DNA of 64,000 nt, taken from NCBI GenBank assembly GCA_965235095.1, contig OZ249405.1; one strand, given 5' to 3'. Origin of the DNA: Fontibacterium abundans (lineage in GTDB: Bacteria; Pseudomonadota; Alphaproteobacteria; Pelagibacterales; Pelagibacteraceae). Below are positions 15,954 to 25,497 of this stretch, in pieces (position 1 is the stretch's first letter; each line of letters starts with the position of its first letter). The notes beneath the pieces were generated by a model. That model was not told the DNA's origin, searched no databases, and was given only the letters and a program-made list of their open reading frames with translations. The translations under genes were made by a program, and so were the position numbers.

Positions 15954-18900
15954 ATGAATTTAGAAATTAAGGTTCCTGACATAGGGGATTTTAAGAATGT
16001 TGAGATTATAGAAGTATTAGTAAAAGAAGGTGATCAAATTAAGAAAAATGATCCAATTCTTACATTAGAAAGTGATAAATCGAGCGTAGAGGTTCCATCA
16101 CCTTTCGATGGTAAAATTTCAAGTATAAAAGTTAAGGTTGGAGATAAAGTCTCAAAAGGATCATTAATAGCTACTTTAAGTAATGGAGATTCTACAAAAA
16201 TAAAGGATAATAAATCTATACTTCCAGAAACAGAAAAAATCATTCAAGAAGCTGAAAAAATTTTAAAAAAAAAGGATCCTGAAAATAAAATTGTAAAAGA
16301 AGAACCTAAGCAAAATTTTGAAACAAAAGTTGAATATAAGAAATTTACAAACTATTCTTCTGAACAAGATAGTATCGGAGATGTAGACCCTCAGGAGACT
16401 GTAGAATGGATTGAATCATTAAATGGTGTGGTTGAAAGAGATGGTCCAAAAAGAGCTAATTATCTTTTAGGCAAATTAATTAATCAAGCTTACATTTCTG
16501 GTTCGAATTTACCTTATAATCAAAAAACACCTTATATTAATACAATCCCAAGGGAGATGGAAACCAAGTCTCCTGGAGATCAAATCTTAGAGAATAAGAT
16601 AAGATCTTTAATTAGATGGAATGCGGCATGTATGGTTGTGCGTGCTAATAAAAAGCTTCCAGAACTTGGTGGGCATATTGCAACTTTTGCATCTGCTGCA
16701 ACTTTATATGATGTTGGTTTTAACCATTTTTGGAAAGCCCAAAATGAAAAAAATTTAGGAGATTTAATATATTTTCAAGGTCACTGCGCTCCTGGTATTT
16801 ATGCAAGATCCTTTCTTGAAGGAAGAATAACTACAAAACAATTAGAAAATTTTAGACAAGAAGTTGATGGAGGCGGGCTGTCTTCATATCCTCATCCGTG
16901 GTTGATGCCAAACTACTGGCAATTTCCAACGGTATCAATGGGTCTTGGTCCTATCATGGCAATTTATCAGGCAAGATTTATGAAGTATTTGCAAAACAGA
17001 TCTTTAATAGAAGATCAAAATAGAAAAGTTTGGGTTTTTTTAGGTGATGGAGAAATGGACGAACCTGAGTCAACAGGTGCTATTAGTTTAGCGGCAAGAG
17101 AAAAGTTGGATAATTTAGTATTTGTAATCAATTGTAATCTTCAAAGATTAGATGGACCTGTAAGAGGTAATGGAAAAATAATACAAGAAATGGAAGGTTT
17201 GTTTAGAGGAGCAGGCTGGAATGTGCTTAAAGTTATTTGGGGATCTTATTGGGACCCTCTTCTTACAAAAGATAAGACAGGTCTATTATTAAAAAGAATG
17301 GAAGAGTGTGTTGATGGAGAATACCAAGCATTCAAGGCAAAAGGTGGGGCTTATGTTAGAAGTCATTTCTTTGGAAAATATCCAGAATTAAGAGAGTTGG
17401 TTTCAAATATGACCGATGAGGACATATGGAAACTTAACAGAGGAGGTCACGATCCTCATAAAGTATATGCCGCATATCATGCTGCTCAAAATCACAAAGG
17501 ATCTCCTACGGTAATTTTAGCAAAAACTATAAAAGGCTATGGAATGGGCAAAAGTGGAGAAAGTATCAATACAACCCATCAACAAAAAAAATTAAACGTT
17601 AATGATATGTATTACTTTAGAGATCGATTTAATATTCCAATTACTGATAAGCAAGTTGAAAACTTAGAGTTTTATAAACCTGATGAAAAATCAGAAGAAA
17701 TTCAATACATCAAAGAAAGAAGAAGGGAACTTGGTGGTTTTATTCCAACAAGAAGAACGAAAACAAAAGCTCTAAAAACTCCAGCCACTGAAATTTTTGA
17801 GTCTTCTTATTTAGATTCTGGCGACAGAGAACTGTCAACAACTATGGCTCTTGTTAGTATGCTTATTAAGATTTTAAGGGACAAAGAATATTCTTCAAGA
17901 TTAGTTCCAATAATTCCGGATGAAGCAAGAACATTTGGAATGGAAGGATTTTTTCAAAAAATTGGAATTTATGCTCACGAAGGTCAAAAATATGAACCTG
18001 TAGATTCTGAACAATTAAGCTCTTATCGTGAAGACAAAAGCGGTCAAGTATTAGAGGAAGGAATTACAGAAGCTGGCGCTATGTCCTCTTGGATAGCCGC
18101 AGGAACATCCTACTCCAACCATAATATTGAAATGATTCCTATTTATCTTTTTTATTCAATGTTTGGTTTTCAAAGAATTGGTGACTTTGCTTGGGCAGCT
18201 GGTGATGCTCAATGTAGAGGTTTTTTAATTGGAGCAACATCAGGAAGAACCACTCTTGCGGGTGAAGGATTACAACACCAGGATGGTCACAGTTTAGTAA
18301 TGGCATCTACTATTCCTAATTGCGTCAGTTATGATCCGACTTTTTCTTATGAGTTAGCGGTAATATTCGAAGATGGATTGAAAAGAATGCATGAAAAACA
18401 AGAAAATGTTTTTTATTACATAACAACTTTAAATGAAAATTATAAACATCCTGCAATGCCTAAAGATGTAAAAAAGGAAGACATCTTAAAAGGTATGTAT
18501 TTATTTAAAGAAATTAATAATAAAGGAAAAACTAAAGTTCAATTGCTTGGATCTGGAGCAATATTAAATGAAGTGATAAAGGCAGCAGAAATATTAAGTT
18601 CTGACTTTGGAATTGATTCTGATATCTGGAGCGTAACAAGTTTTAATGAATTAAGAAAAGATGCAATAGAAATTGAAAGAAAAAATTTACTAAACCCAGA
18701 TAAAAAACCAGAAAAAACTTACATAGAAAAATGTTTTGAAAAAAGAACAGGTCCTTTTATAGCGGCGACAGATTATATAAGGACATTATCTGAGGGAATT
18801 AGAAACTATGTTCCTGGCACATATGTGACTTTGGGAACAGATGGATTTGGAAGAAGCGATACTAGAAAAAATTTAAGAAAATTTTTTGAAGTTAATAAAG

Positions 18901-19025
18901 AATTTATTGTTTATTCTACATTAAGCACTTTAGTAAAAGAGCAAAAAATTGCATCAAAAGTAGCTACTGATGCGATGAAAAAATATAATATTGATCCAAA
19001 AAAACCTATCCCAACAAAACTGTAG
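15954..19025 (+). CDS. aceE: Pyruvate dehydrogenase E1 (homodimeric type) with N-terminal lipoyl domain
   Basis: A 1023-residue protein. Residues 1 to about 75 form a lipoyl domain with the lysine in ESDKSSVEVP (K42); a charged linker runs to about 135; the remainder is homodimeric AceE. The thiamine diphosphate motif GDGEMDEPES with its partner NCNLQRLDGPV is intact. E. coli AceE is 887 residues and has no lipoyl domain, so this is a fusion. The lipoyl module closely resembles the first lipoyl domain of the E2 encoded next. The enzyme decarboxylates pyruvate and passes the acetyl group to lipoyl-E2. aceF follows after 6 bases; no E3 (lpd) is present in the window. Confidence 0.93.
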   Translation: MNLEIKVPDIGDFKNVEIIEVLVKEGDQIKKNDPILTLESDKSSVEVPSPFDGKISSIKVKVGDKVSKGSLIATLSNGDSTKIKDNKSILPETEKIIQEAEKILKKKDPENKIVKEEPKQNFETKVEYKKFTNYSSEQDSIGDVDPQETVEWIESLNGVVERDGPKRANYLLGKLINQAYISGSNLPYNQKTPYINTIPREMETKSPGDQILENKIRSLIRWNAACMVVRANKKLPELGGHIATFASAATLYDVGFNHFWKAQNEKNLGDLIYFQGHCAPGIYARSFLEGRITTKQLENFRQEVDGGGLSSYPHPWLMPNYWQFPTVSMGLGPIMAIYQARFMKYLQNRSLIEDQNRKVWVFLGDGEMDEPESTGAISLAAREKLDNLVFVINCNLQRLDGPVRGNGKIIQEMEGLFRGAGWNVLKVIWGSYWDPLLTKDKTGLLLKRMEECVDGEYQAFKAKGGAYVRSHFFGKYPELRELVSNMTDEDIWKLNRGGHDPHKVYAAYHAAQNHKGSPTVILAKTIKGYGMGKSGESINTTHQQKKLNVNDMYYFRDRFNIPITDKQVENLEFYKPDEKSEEIQYIKERRRELGGFIPTRRTKTKALKTPATEIFESSYLDSGDRELSTTMALVSMLIKILRDKEYSSRLVPIIPDEARTFGMEGFFQKIGIYAHEGQKYEPVDSEQLSSYREDKSGQVLEEGITEAGAMSSWIAAGTSYSNHNIEMIPIYLFYSMFGFQRIGDFAWAAGDAQCRGFLIGATSGRTTLAGEGLQHQDGHSLVMASTIPNCVSYDPTFSYELAVIFEDGLKRMHEKQENVFYYITTLNENYKHPAMPKDVKKEDILKGMYLFKEINNKGKTKVQLLGSGAILNEVIKAAEILSSDFGIDSDIWSVTSFNELRKDAIEIERKNLLNPDKKPEKTYIEKCFEKRTGPFIAATDYIRTLSEGIRNYVPGTYVTLGTDGFGRSDTRKNLRKFFEVNKEFIVYSTLSTLVKEQKIASKVATDAMKKYNIDPKKPIPTKL

Positions 19026-19031
19026 TTTAAA

Positions 19032-20567
19032 ATGGCTAAAATTGTTGATTTAGTAGTTCCTAATATTGGTGATTTTAAAAATGTAGAAATCATAGAAGTT
19101 CTTATAAAAGAAAATCAAAATATAAAAAAAAATGATGGAATCATCACTTTAGAAAGCGACAAATCAAGTGTTGAGGTTCCTTCTCAGTTTTCAGGTAAAG
19201 TTAAAATTATTAAAATTAAGGTTGGAGATAAAATTTCTGAAGGTGATAAAATAGGCGAAATAGAAATCACTTCTGATGAACTAATCCAAGAACAAAAATC
19301 TGAAGATAAAAAGATTGAAATACAAAAAGAAAGTAGAGCTCCTAAAAATACAACGTTATTAAAAATTCCCTCCCTTGGAACAGCTAAAAATTTAATTATT
19401 GCTGAAATTCTTTTAAAAAAAGATCAATTTATTAAAGCTGATGATATAGCACTGTTAATTGAGGATGAAGAAAATGCTTATGAAATACCATCGCCAATAT
19501 CAGGAATTGTTAAAAATATAATACTTAAAAAAGCTCAACAAGTTAAAGTTGGAGATTCAATTGCAGAAATTCTTATTCAAAACTTAGAAACAAAAATAAA
19601 AGAACAAGTAATTGTAGAAAATCTTTCGCAAGACAATAATCAATATCAAAACATTAAAAGCGCAAGTCCAAAAATAAGAAAATTCGCTAGAGAGCTTGGT
19701 GTTAATATTCAGTTAGTTGAGGGAAGTGCAAGAAAAGGAAGAATTCTTGAAGAAGATATCAAACAATTTATTAAAAGTACTTTAAACAATAAAATTAACA
19801 AAGAAGAAGTTATACAAAAAATAGAAACAAAAGAAGAAAAGCTTCCGTATGAGCATGGAGAATTTGGTGAGATTGATATACAAAAAATACCAAGAATCAA
19901 AAGACTATCTGGTCCTCATTTAGTTAAGGCCTGGAATGAAATTCCTCATGTAACACAATTTGATGAAATTGATGTTACAGATATGGAACACTTTAGAAAA
20001 AATTTAATAGATCTTAATACAAAAGAAAAAATTACTATCACTCCTCTTGCTTTTATAATGAAGGCTTTGGTTAATGGCATGAAAAAATACCCAAATTTTA
20101 ATTCCTCACTTGAGTCTGCTGGCGAAAATATTATTTATAAAAAATATTTTCATATTGGAGTTGCTGTAGACACGCCTCATGGTTTAATGGTTCCAAAAAT
20201 GAGAAATGTTGATCAAAAAGATCTTCTGACTTTAAGTAATGAACTTAGAAAGATTAGCAAGCTTAGTAAGGAACTTAAAATAGATAAAAAAGAATTTTTT
20301 GGGGGGTCAATGACGATTTCTAGTTTAGGAGGAATTGGTGGAAGTTTTTTTACTCCAATTATTAACAATCCAGAAGTGGCAATAATTGGGATAGGAAAAA
20401 CAGAAATAAAACAAGTGTTTATTGAGGGAAAATTTATAGCAAGAGCAATGATGCCGATATCTCTCTCTTACGATCATAGAATAATTGATGGGGCAGAAGC
20501 GGCTAGATTCTGTCAAGATCTCAAACTTAGTCTTGGAAAAAACTTTGCTTTCAATTTATCATTTTAA
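19032..20567 (+). CDS. aceF: Pyruvate dehydrogenase E2, dihydrolipoamide acetyltransferase
   Basis: A 511-residue E2. Domain order: lipoyl domain 1 (about 1-78, lipoyl lysine K44 in ESDKSSVEVP), a second lipoyl-like domain (about 107-180), a peripheral subunit-binding domain (ASPKIRKFARELGV, about 215-250) and the catalytic acetyltransferase domain ending with SYDHRIIDGAEAARF, the active-site His/Asp motif. In the second lipoyl-like domain the modified lysine is replaced by Glu (E147; EDEENAYEIP), so it cannot be lipoylated in the standard way. It forms the core of the pyruvate dehydrogenase complex with aceE upstream. Confidence 0.93.
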   Translation: MAKIVDLVVPNIGDFKNVEIIEVLIKENQNIKKNDGIITLESDKSSVEVPSQFSGKVKIIKIKVGDKISEGDKIGEIEITSDELIQEQKSEDKKIEIQKESRAPKNTTLLKIPSLGTAKNLIIAEILLKKDQFIKADDIALLIEDEENAYEIPSPISGIVKNIILKKAQQVKVGDSIAEILIQNLETKIKEQVIVENLSQDNNQYQNIKSASPKIRKFARELGVNIQLVEGSARKGRILEEDIKQFIKSTLNNKINKEEVIQKIETKEEKLPYEHGEFGEIDIQKIPRIKRLSGPHLVKAWNEIPHVTQFDEIDVTDMEHFRKNLIDLNTKEKITITPLAFIMKALVNGMKKYPNFNSSLESAGENIIYKKYFHIGVAVDTPHGLMVPKMRNVDQKDLLTLSNELRKISKLSKELKIDKKEFFGGSMTISSLGGIGGSFFTPIINNPEVAIIGIGKTEIKQVFIEGKFIARAMMPISLSYDHRIIDGAEAARFCQDLKLSLGKNFAFNLSF

Positions 20568-20569
20568 AA

Positions 20570-21691
20570 ATGATAAATGGTTATTGTGAAGAAAAATACA
20601 ATCCTGTAAAAAAAATATTTGAGAGTTACTTCTTAAAACAAGAAGAAATTGGAGCTTCTTTTGCAATTTATAAAGAAGGAAAACCATTAATAGATCTACA
20701 TGGTGGTTTTAAAAATAATAATAATAATTGGGAAGAAAATACAATCGTAAATGTATTTTCAGCGACAAAAGGTATTTACGAAATTATTGTCTCGATTCTA
20801 ATTGATCAAAGCATTTTAGATTTAGAAAAATCTGTTTCTTATTATTGGAACGCTTTTAAACAAAGTAATAAAAGAGAAATCAAACTAAAACATATTCTGT
20901 CTCATCAGTCTGGGCTCTATAGATTTAAAGAAAAAATTACACAAGAAGATCTTTTAGATTGGAATAAGATAATAACTATTTTAGAAAATCAGGAACCAGA
21001 TCATGCGTGTGGTGAAAGAACGTATTACCATGCAAAAACTCACGGATTTTTAATCGGGGAGATTATAAAGAAAACAACAAACAAAAGTTTAGGAGAACTA
21101 ACTTCTGAATTGTTATCAAAAAAACTTAATTTAGATTTTTTTATCGGAACGCCAAAAAAAAAACTTTCTAATATTGCTTTTCTTTATGAAGACAAGAAAG
21201 AAAGTAAAATTTCAGCTGAATTTAATGCATTTAATAATCCTGAACATGAAATAAATTTTTATAATAAAGAAAATTGGCAGGTCGCAGAAGTTCCTTCAAT
21301 GAATGGTCATGGAAATGCAAAATCTATTGCTAAAATTTATGATATTTTTGTAAATGATCTAAAATTAGAAAAAAATATTTTATTATCAAAACCATCAATT
21401 AAAAAATGTCTAACTGAGAACGATAGTAGAGTTGATGAAAGTTTAATGTTGCCAATTAGATGGTCTCAAGTTGGTTTAATACTTCGTGGTGGATGGTCAT
21501 TTGGAAAGAATAAAGAATCTTTTGGACATAACGGCTGGGGAGGATCTACTGGATTTGCAGACCCTAAGTTAGGCGTTGGAATTGCTTACGTAACGAACAA
21601 TATAAATGCAACAATGGGTTCAGATCTAAGAATTATAAATCTACTGAAATTATTCTACCAAATTTACGAAAACAATAACTCTAAAAATTAA
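20570..21691 (+). CDS. Serine hydrolase, beta-lactamase class C/family VIII esterase-like
   Basis: A 373-residue protein with the SxxK motif SATKG near residues 65-69, LSHQSGLYRF, a Tyr in TYYHAKTHG (second catalytic motif) and HNGWGGSTGF near residue 317 as the third motif. No signal peptide is visible, so a cytoplasmic esterase or amidase is more likely than a periplasmic beta-lactamase. It starts 2 bases after aceF and may be read through from it. It contains a short Asn run (NNNNN). It overlaps the FkbM gene by 4 bases tail to tail. Confidence 0.75.
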   Translation: MINGYCEEKYNPVKKIFESYFLKQEEIGASFAIYKEGKPLIDLHGGFKNNNNNWEENTIVNVFSATKGIYEIIVSILIDQSILDLEKSVSYYWNAFKQSNKREIKLKHILSHQSGLYRFKEKITQEDLLDWNKIITILENQEPDHACGERTYYHAKTHGFLIGEIIKKTTNKSLGELTSELLSKKLNLDFFIGTPKKKLSNIAFLYEDKKESKISAEFNAFNNPEHEINFYNKENWQVAEVPSMNGHGNAKSIAKIYDIFVNDLKLEKNILLSKPSIKKCLTENDSRVDESLMLPIRWSQVGLILRGGWSFGKNKESFGHNGWGGSTGFADPKLGVGIAYVTNNINATMGSDLRIINLLKLFYQIYENNNSKN

Positions 21692-22476
21692 TGAAAATTT
21701 ATTTTATAATCTTTTAGAGAGGGTACATTTGGAAAATCAAGTTTATCTATGGGAAAATTTTTTTTATTTATAAAAAATTTTTTTTTGTTTAAAAAAGTTA
21801 ATTCTAAGACAGTAGGCAATCCATCTCTAGCAATAGACTCGTGATTATTTCCATGTAGATGAATGATATTAAAAAAAGTTTTTAGCAGAAGAATTAATTT
21901 CTTAAAATTTTTTCTTAGAATAAATGTATTATGAAACTCAATAACTAATAAATTAATTCTATCCTCAAATTTAACTAAATCTTTAATTATTTGATATTCG
22001 CCGCCTTCGATATCTATAGATAAAATTATATTTCTTGATGGTATTATATTAAAAATATTTTTTAAATTTGTTTGATATGGTTTTGAAATTTTAGAAACAA
22101 CTTCTAATTTTATATGTCGTGCATCATTTATTTTAAAAAATGTAAAATAATTAATTAAATTTAACACTCTATTAATAACATCAAAAAAATTAGCCTTAAA
22201 ATAAAATACTCTCTTAAATGTTTTGTATATTTTTTTTAAGAATGAAAAATAATGAACAGTATGATCATAAATAAAAATTTTTGTACCTTTTGTTGATGAT
22301 AAAAAATCTTTTTCAAAAGTAAAATTATCTCCTAGACCAAAGGAAAGTAAAGTGTCACTTTTTTTTAATGCTAAATTAGAAACTACATATCCTCCATCTT
22401 TATTATTTCCTAACCTAGTTAACCGACAGGCATTTAAAGGTCTTAAATAATTAAATTTTTTTGATAATTTAGTCAT
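21688..22476 (-). CDS. FkbM-family methyltransferase
   Basis: A 262-residue protein with a glycine-rich SAM region LLSFGLGDNFTFE (about 43-55) and the FkbM block LSIDIEGGEYQIIKDL near 153-168, followed by LLVIEFHNTF. FkbM-type enzymes O-methylate sugars or polyketides. Its place at the edge of the polysaccharide island suggests methylation of a surface sugar. The target is unknown. Confidence 0.75.
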   Translation of the reverse strand: MTKLSKKFNYLRPLNACRLTRLGNNKDGGYVVSNLALKKSDTLLSFGLGDNFTFEKDFLSSTKGTKIFIYDHTVHYFSFLKKIYKTFKRVFYFKANFFDVINRVLNLINYFTFFKINDARHIKLEVVSKISKPYQTNLKNIFNIIPSRNIILSIDIEGGEYQIIKDLVKFEDRINLLVIEFHNTFILRKNFKKLILLLKTFFNIIHLHGNNHESIARDGLPTVLELTFLNKKKFFINKKNFPIDKLDFPNVPSLKDYKINFH

Positions 22477-22510
22477 TAAATATTACTCGTAAAATAGAAA
22501 TATAAATATT

Positions 22511-23521
22511 CTAAGATAACATAATCTTATCTAAAACTTTTTCTACAGTTATGCCTTTCATAATTTCTCTTGGTTTCGAATAAACTTTTTTTGTTGCATC
22601 TTTTTCCACTTCACCATCGTAATCTTTGGATTTAATAATTATAATATTAGAGAGTTTGTGAACTGAAGCGCTGGTCGGACCAACAAGACCAAAACTTTTT
22701 ACCCCTAAAATAGCTGACAAATTTAATGGGCCGGAATCATTGCCTACATAAAATGAGCTTTTTAATACGATGCTACAAAACTCCAAAAGTCTAATTTGAG
22801 AACAATCAATATAATTAATTTTTTTATTCAATGAAATAATTCTCTCGACGTAATCTTTTCTTGAAGGATGCGCGACTAAAAAAAAACTTTTTGCTTTGCC
22901 AATTTTTAATAAATTTTCAGCTAGTAGATTAAAATTATCTTCATACCAGATTTTGTTAGGCTCATACGAATCAACTCCAAAAGTAACCCAAGGCTTCTCA
23001 TATTTTTCATATTTTTTGTAAAAATATTCTAATCTTTTTTCTGTAATTAATATTTTAGGAAATGAATCTTGAATTTTAATATTATTAATTAAAAAAAATT
23101 TTTTTGTTTGATTTACATAATCTAATTTTTTATCCGACAATTCTAAAAAATATTTATTTGTTAACCATCTTTTTTGATTACCTAACCCAGGGCCAATAAT
23201 ATTTTTTACACATGCAAATTTCGCAGCAATTGCAGGTCGTGAAATTTTGTCTAAAAGATATACATAAGTAGGGTTAATTTTTTTTATAATTTTATATAAT
23301 TTAAATATTTCAATAAAATAAAATAATTTTTTTCTAAATTGATTATAAATTACTTCTTCAATAAAATCACAATCTGAATATAGTTCTGCCGCTTGCGTAG
23401 TTGCTTGCGTTACTAAAATAATTTTCTTACCATGATGCAAACTTAAAGATCTAATAAATGGTAATTGCCAAATTAAATCACCTATCTTATGATGTGAATA
23501 GATAACAACGACTTTGTCCAT
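22511..23521 (-). CDS. Glycosyltransferase family 9 (heptosyltransferase-like)
   Basis: A 336-residue GT-B protein. The N-terminus KVVVIYSHHKIGDLIWQLPF matches the GT9 start in which GD and LP contact the acceptor, and the C-terminal YVGNDSGPLNLSAILGVKS is the family's nucleotide-sugar-binding signature (GNDSGP, about 264-269). GT9 enzymes add heptose or related sugars to lipopolysaccharide core. It is divergent from a second GT9-like gene at 23597. Confidence 0.8.
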   Translation of the reverse strand: MDKVVVIYSHHKIGDLIWQLPFIRSLSLHHGKKIILVTQATTQAAELYSDCDFIEEVIYNQFRKKLFYFIEIFKLYKIIKKINPTYVYLLDKISRPAIAAKFACVKNIIGPGLGNQKRWLTNKYFLELSDKKLDYVNQTKKFFLINNIKIQDSFPKILITEKRLEYFYKKYEKYEKPWVTFGVDSYEPNKIWYEDNFNLLAENLLKIGKAKSFFLVAHPSRKDYVERIISLNKKINYIDCSQIRLLEFCSIVLKSSFYVGNDSGPLNLSAILGVKSFGLVGPTSASVHKLSNIIIIKSKDYDGEVEKDATKKVYSKPREIMKGITVEKVLDKIMLS

Positions 23522-23596
23522 GATATATTTATTTTTTAAAAATATTTTTAATATTAGAAAAAAAATTCATATTAAATTTATTTTGCAAATAATAGA

Positions 23597-24520
23597 ATGA
23601 TAAAAAAAATTTTAGTTATAATTGCACACAGAGGTATTGGAGATATAATATACCATCTTCCTCTTTTAAGAACTCTTAATAAGAAATATAATGTAAAAAT
23701 AGATTTATTAAGTAATAAAGTAAATAAAGCCAAGGAAATTTATAAAAATGAAAATTTTATAAATTCTATAAGTTACTTTGATAACAGTAGAGTGGGATTG
23801 TTTAAATTTATTATTAAATTTTATAAATTCATCAAATTAATAAATTCATATAATTCTGACTACACAATTCTTACCAGTAGAGCTACTCGACTAGTTTTTC
23901 CGCTATTTTTTTCTAATTCAAAAAAAAAAATTATTTATGGATTAAATAAATTTTATTTTAAAGATAAAAAATTTTTTAATTATTCTTCTAGCATTAATTT
24001 GCAAAGGTATTCAAAAAAAATTGGTTTGGCTACAAGGAAAGAAAATTTTTTTCTTAAAAAAAAATACTTTAAAAATGATTCAAATAAAAAAAATATATTT
24101 TTAAGTGTAGATTCACATCATAATCAAAATAATTGGCCGTTAAATAATTTTATTTTACTTACTAATAAATTGCTAGAGACAAAACATAAAATATATATAA
24201 ATTTTTCAAAAAATAATCATCATTACTTAAAAAGTTTTAAAAATTTTTTTAAAAATAATCAACTTATTAAATATACATATAAAAAATCTATTTCTGAAAT
24301 TATTTCAATTATTCAAAAATCAACTCATGTAATTGGAAATGAATCCGGTCCAGTTTGCATTGGAGCGTCTCTTAAAAAAAAAGTGCACTCAATTTACTTG
24401 CCTATTTATACTAAACCTGAAAGTAAAATTATAAGTAATAAAATTTTTTATTATAATTCTAATTTAATTTGCAAAGAAATAATTATAAAAAAAATACTAG
24501 ATTCTATAAAAAAAAATTAA
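23597..24520 (+). CDS. Glycosyltransferase family 9-like protein
   Basis: A 307-residue protein of very A+T-rich coding. It begins KILVIIAHRGIGDIIYHLPL, and has the GT9 signature VIGNESGPVCIGAS near 248-261. It is a paralogue of the divergent gene at 22511-23521. The middle is rich in Lys, Asn and Phe. It ends 2 bases before the 3' end of the oppositely oriented tRNA-Ser. Confidence 0.75.
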   Translation: MIKKILVIIAHRGIGDIIYHLPLLRTLNKKYNVKIDLLSNKVNKAKEIYKNENFINSISYFDNSRVGLFKFIIKFYKFIKLINSYNSDYTILTSRATRLVFPLFFSNSKKKIIYGLNKFYFKDKKFFNYSSSINLQRYSKKIGLATRKENFFLKKKYFKNDSNKKNIFLSVDSHHNQNNWPLNNFILLTNKLLETKHKIYINFSKNNHHYLKSFKNFFKNNQLIKYTYKKSISEIISIIQKSTHVIGNESGPVCIGASLKKKVHSIYLPIYTKPESKIISNKIFYYNSNLICKEIIIKKILDSIKKN

Positions 24521-24522
24521 AC

Positions 24523-24612
24523 TGGCGGAGAGAAAGGGATTCGAACCCTTGATACCTTTAACAGTATACACGCTTTCCAAGCGGGCGCCTTCAACCACTC
24601 GGCCATCTCTCC
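24523..24612 (-). tRNA. tRNA-Ser (GGA anticodon), CCA encoded
   Basis: The reverse strand gives a 90-base class II tRNA: acceptor GGAGAGA/TCTCTCC, anticodon loop TTGGAAA (GGA), a long variable arm (TACTGTTAAAGGTA region), T arm AAGGG-TTCGAAT-CCCTT, discriminator G73 and encoded CCA. It sits inside the polysaccharide island, between a GT9 and a GT2 gene. Confidence 0.96.
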
Positions 24613-24674
24613 CGTGGCTACTTACTCAAAAATATATATTAAAATTTATAATAGTATTTTATTATATAATTATC

Positions 24675-25487
24675 ATGCATTCTTTAACAACGGCTATTAT
24701 AGTTTCGTACACCAGTGCATGGGTAATAAAGAATTGTATTAATAGTATTGAAAAAAAAACATCAATTATAGTGGTGGATAATTCTAATGATTATAAATTA
24801 AAATCTGATTTAGAAAATTCATATAAAAATCTAAGAGTAATAATTAACCATCAAAACAATGGTTTTGGACAGGCTGCAAATCTTGCGGCTTTACAAGCTA
24901 ATAGTAAATACCTTTTATTTTTAGGGCCCGACACAAAATTAGAAAAAAAAGCAATATCAAATTTAAATCAAATTGCAAAAAATTTGAATGATGATTTTGG
25001 TGTTTTACTACCTTCAGAAAATAAATTAAAAAAAAAAAGAATTACATTATTAAAAAAACCACGTGGCGCAGCATTAATGTTTATAATGAAAAAAAAATTT
25101 ACTGAACTTAAGGGATTTGATGAAAATTTTTTTTTATACTACGAAGATATGGATTTAATAAGTAGATTTATAAAAAAAAAAGAAAGCATTTATGAAACTC
25201 CAATACAATTTAATCACTCTTATGGGTCACATAATAAAAAACATAATGTACCAATAGAATTAAATCGAAATTGGCACTATCTATGGTCTTCTTTTTATTT
25301 TTATAGAAAAAATAATAATTATTTATTTGCAATAATTTATATGTTTCCTACTTTATTTCGAATGTTCTTTAGAACTTCTTTTCACTATTTTATTAATAAA
25401 AAAAAATTTTTATTTTATAAATATAGGTTTCTTGGTCTTTTTAATGCATATATAAATAAAAAGTCTTGGTATAGACCTAAAATATAA
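24675..25487 (+). CDS. Glycosyltransferase family 2
   Basis: Starting at the ATG at 24675 the protein is 270 residues (MHSLTTAIIVSYTSAW). The frame is open further upstream, but that part overlaps tRNA-Ser and has no family similarity. GT2 motifs are VVDNSND (about 34-40), the Mn-binding-like GPDTKLE, and GFDENFFLYYEDMDL, typical of rhamnosyltransferase-like inverting enzymes. It probably adds a deoxysugar made by the operon that starts 10 bases downstream. Confidence 0.85.
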   Translation: MHSLTTAIIVSYTSAWVIKNCINSIEKKTSIIVVDNSNDYKLKSDLENSYKNLRVIINHQNNGFGQAANLAALQANSKYLLFLGPDTKLEKKAISNLNQIAKNLNDDFGVLLPSENKLKKKRITLLKKPRGAALMFIMKKKFTELKGFDENFFLYYEDMDLISRFIKKKESIYETPIQFNHSYGSHNKKHNVPIELNRNWHYLWSSFYFYRKNNNYLFAIIYMFPTLFRMFFRTSFHYFINKKKFLFYKYRFLGLFNAYINKKSWYRPKI

Positions 25488-25497
25488 AAAAATAATA

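Noticed and set aside
24549..24674. N-terminal extension of the GT2 gene
   Set aside because: It overlaps tRNA-Ser on the opposite strand; GT2 similarity starts at the ATG at 24675.
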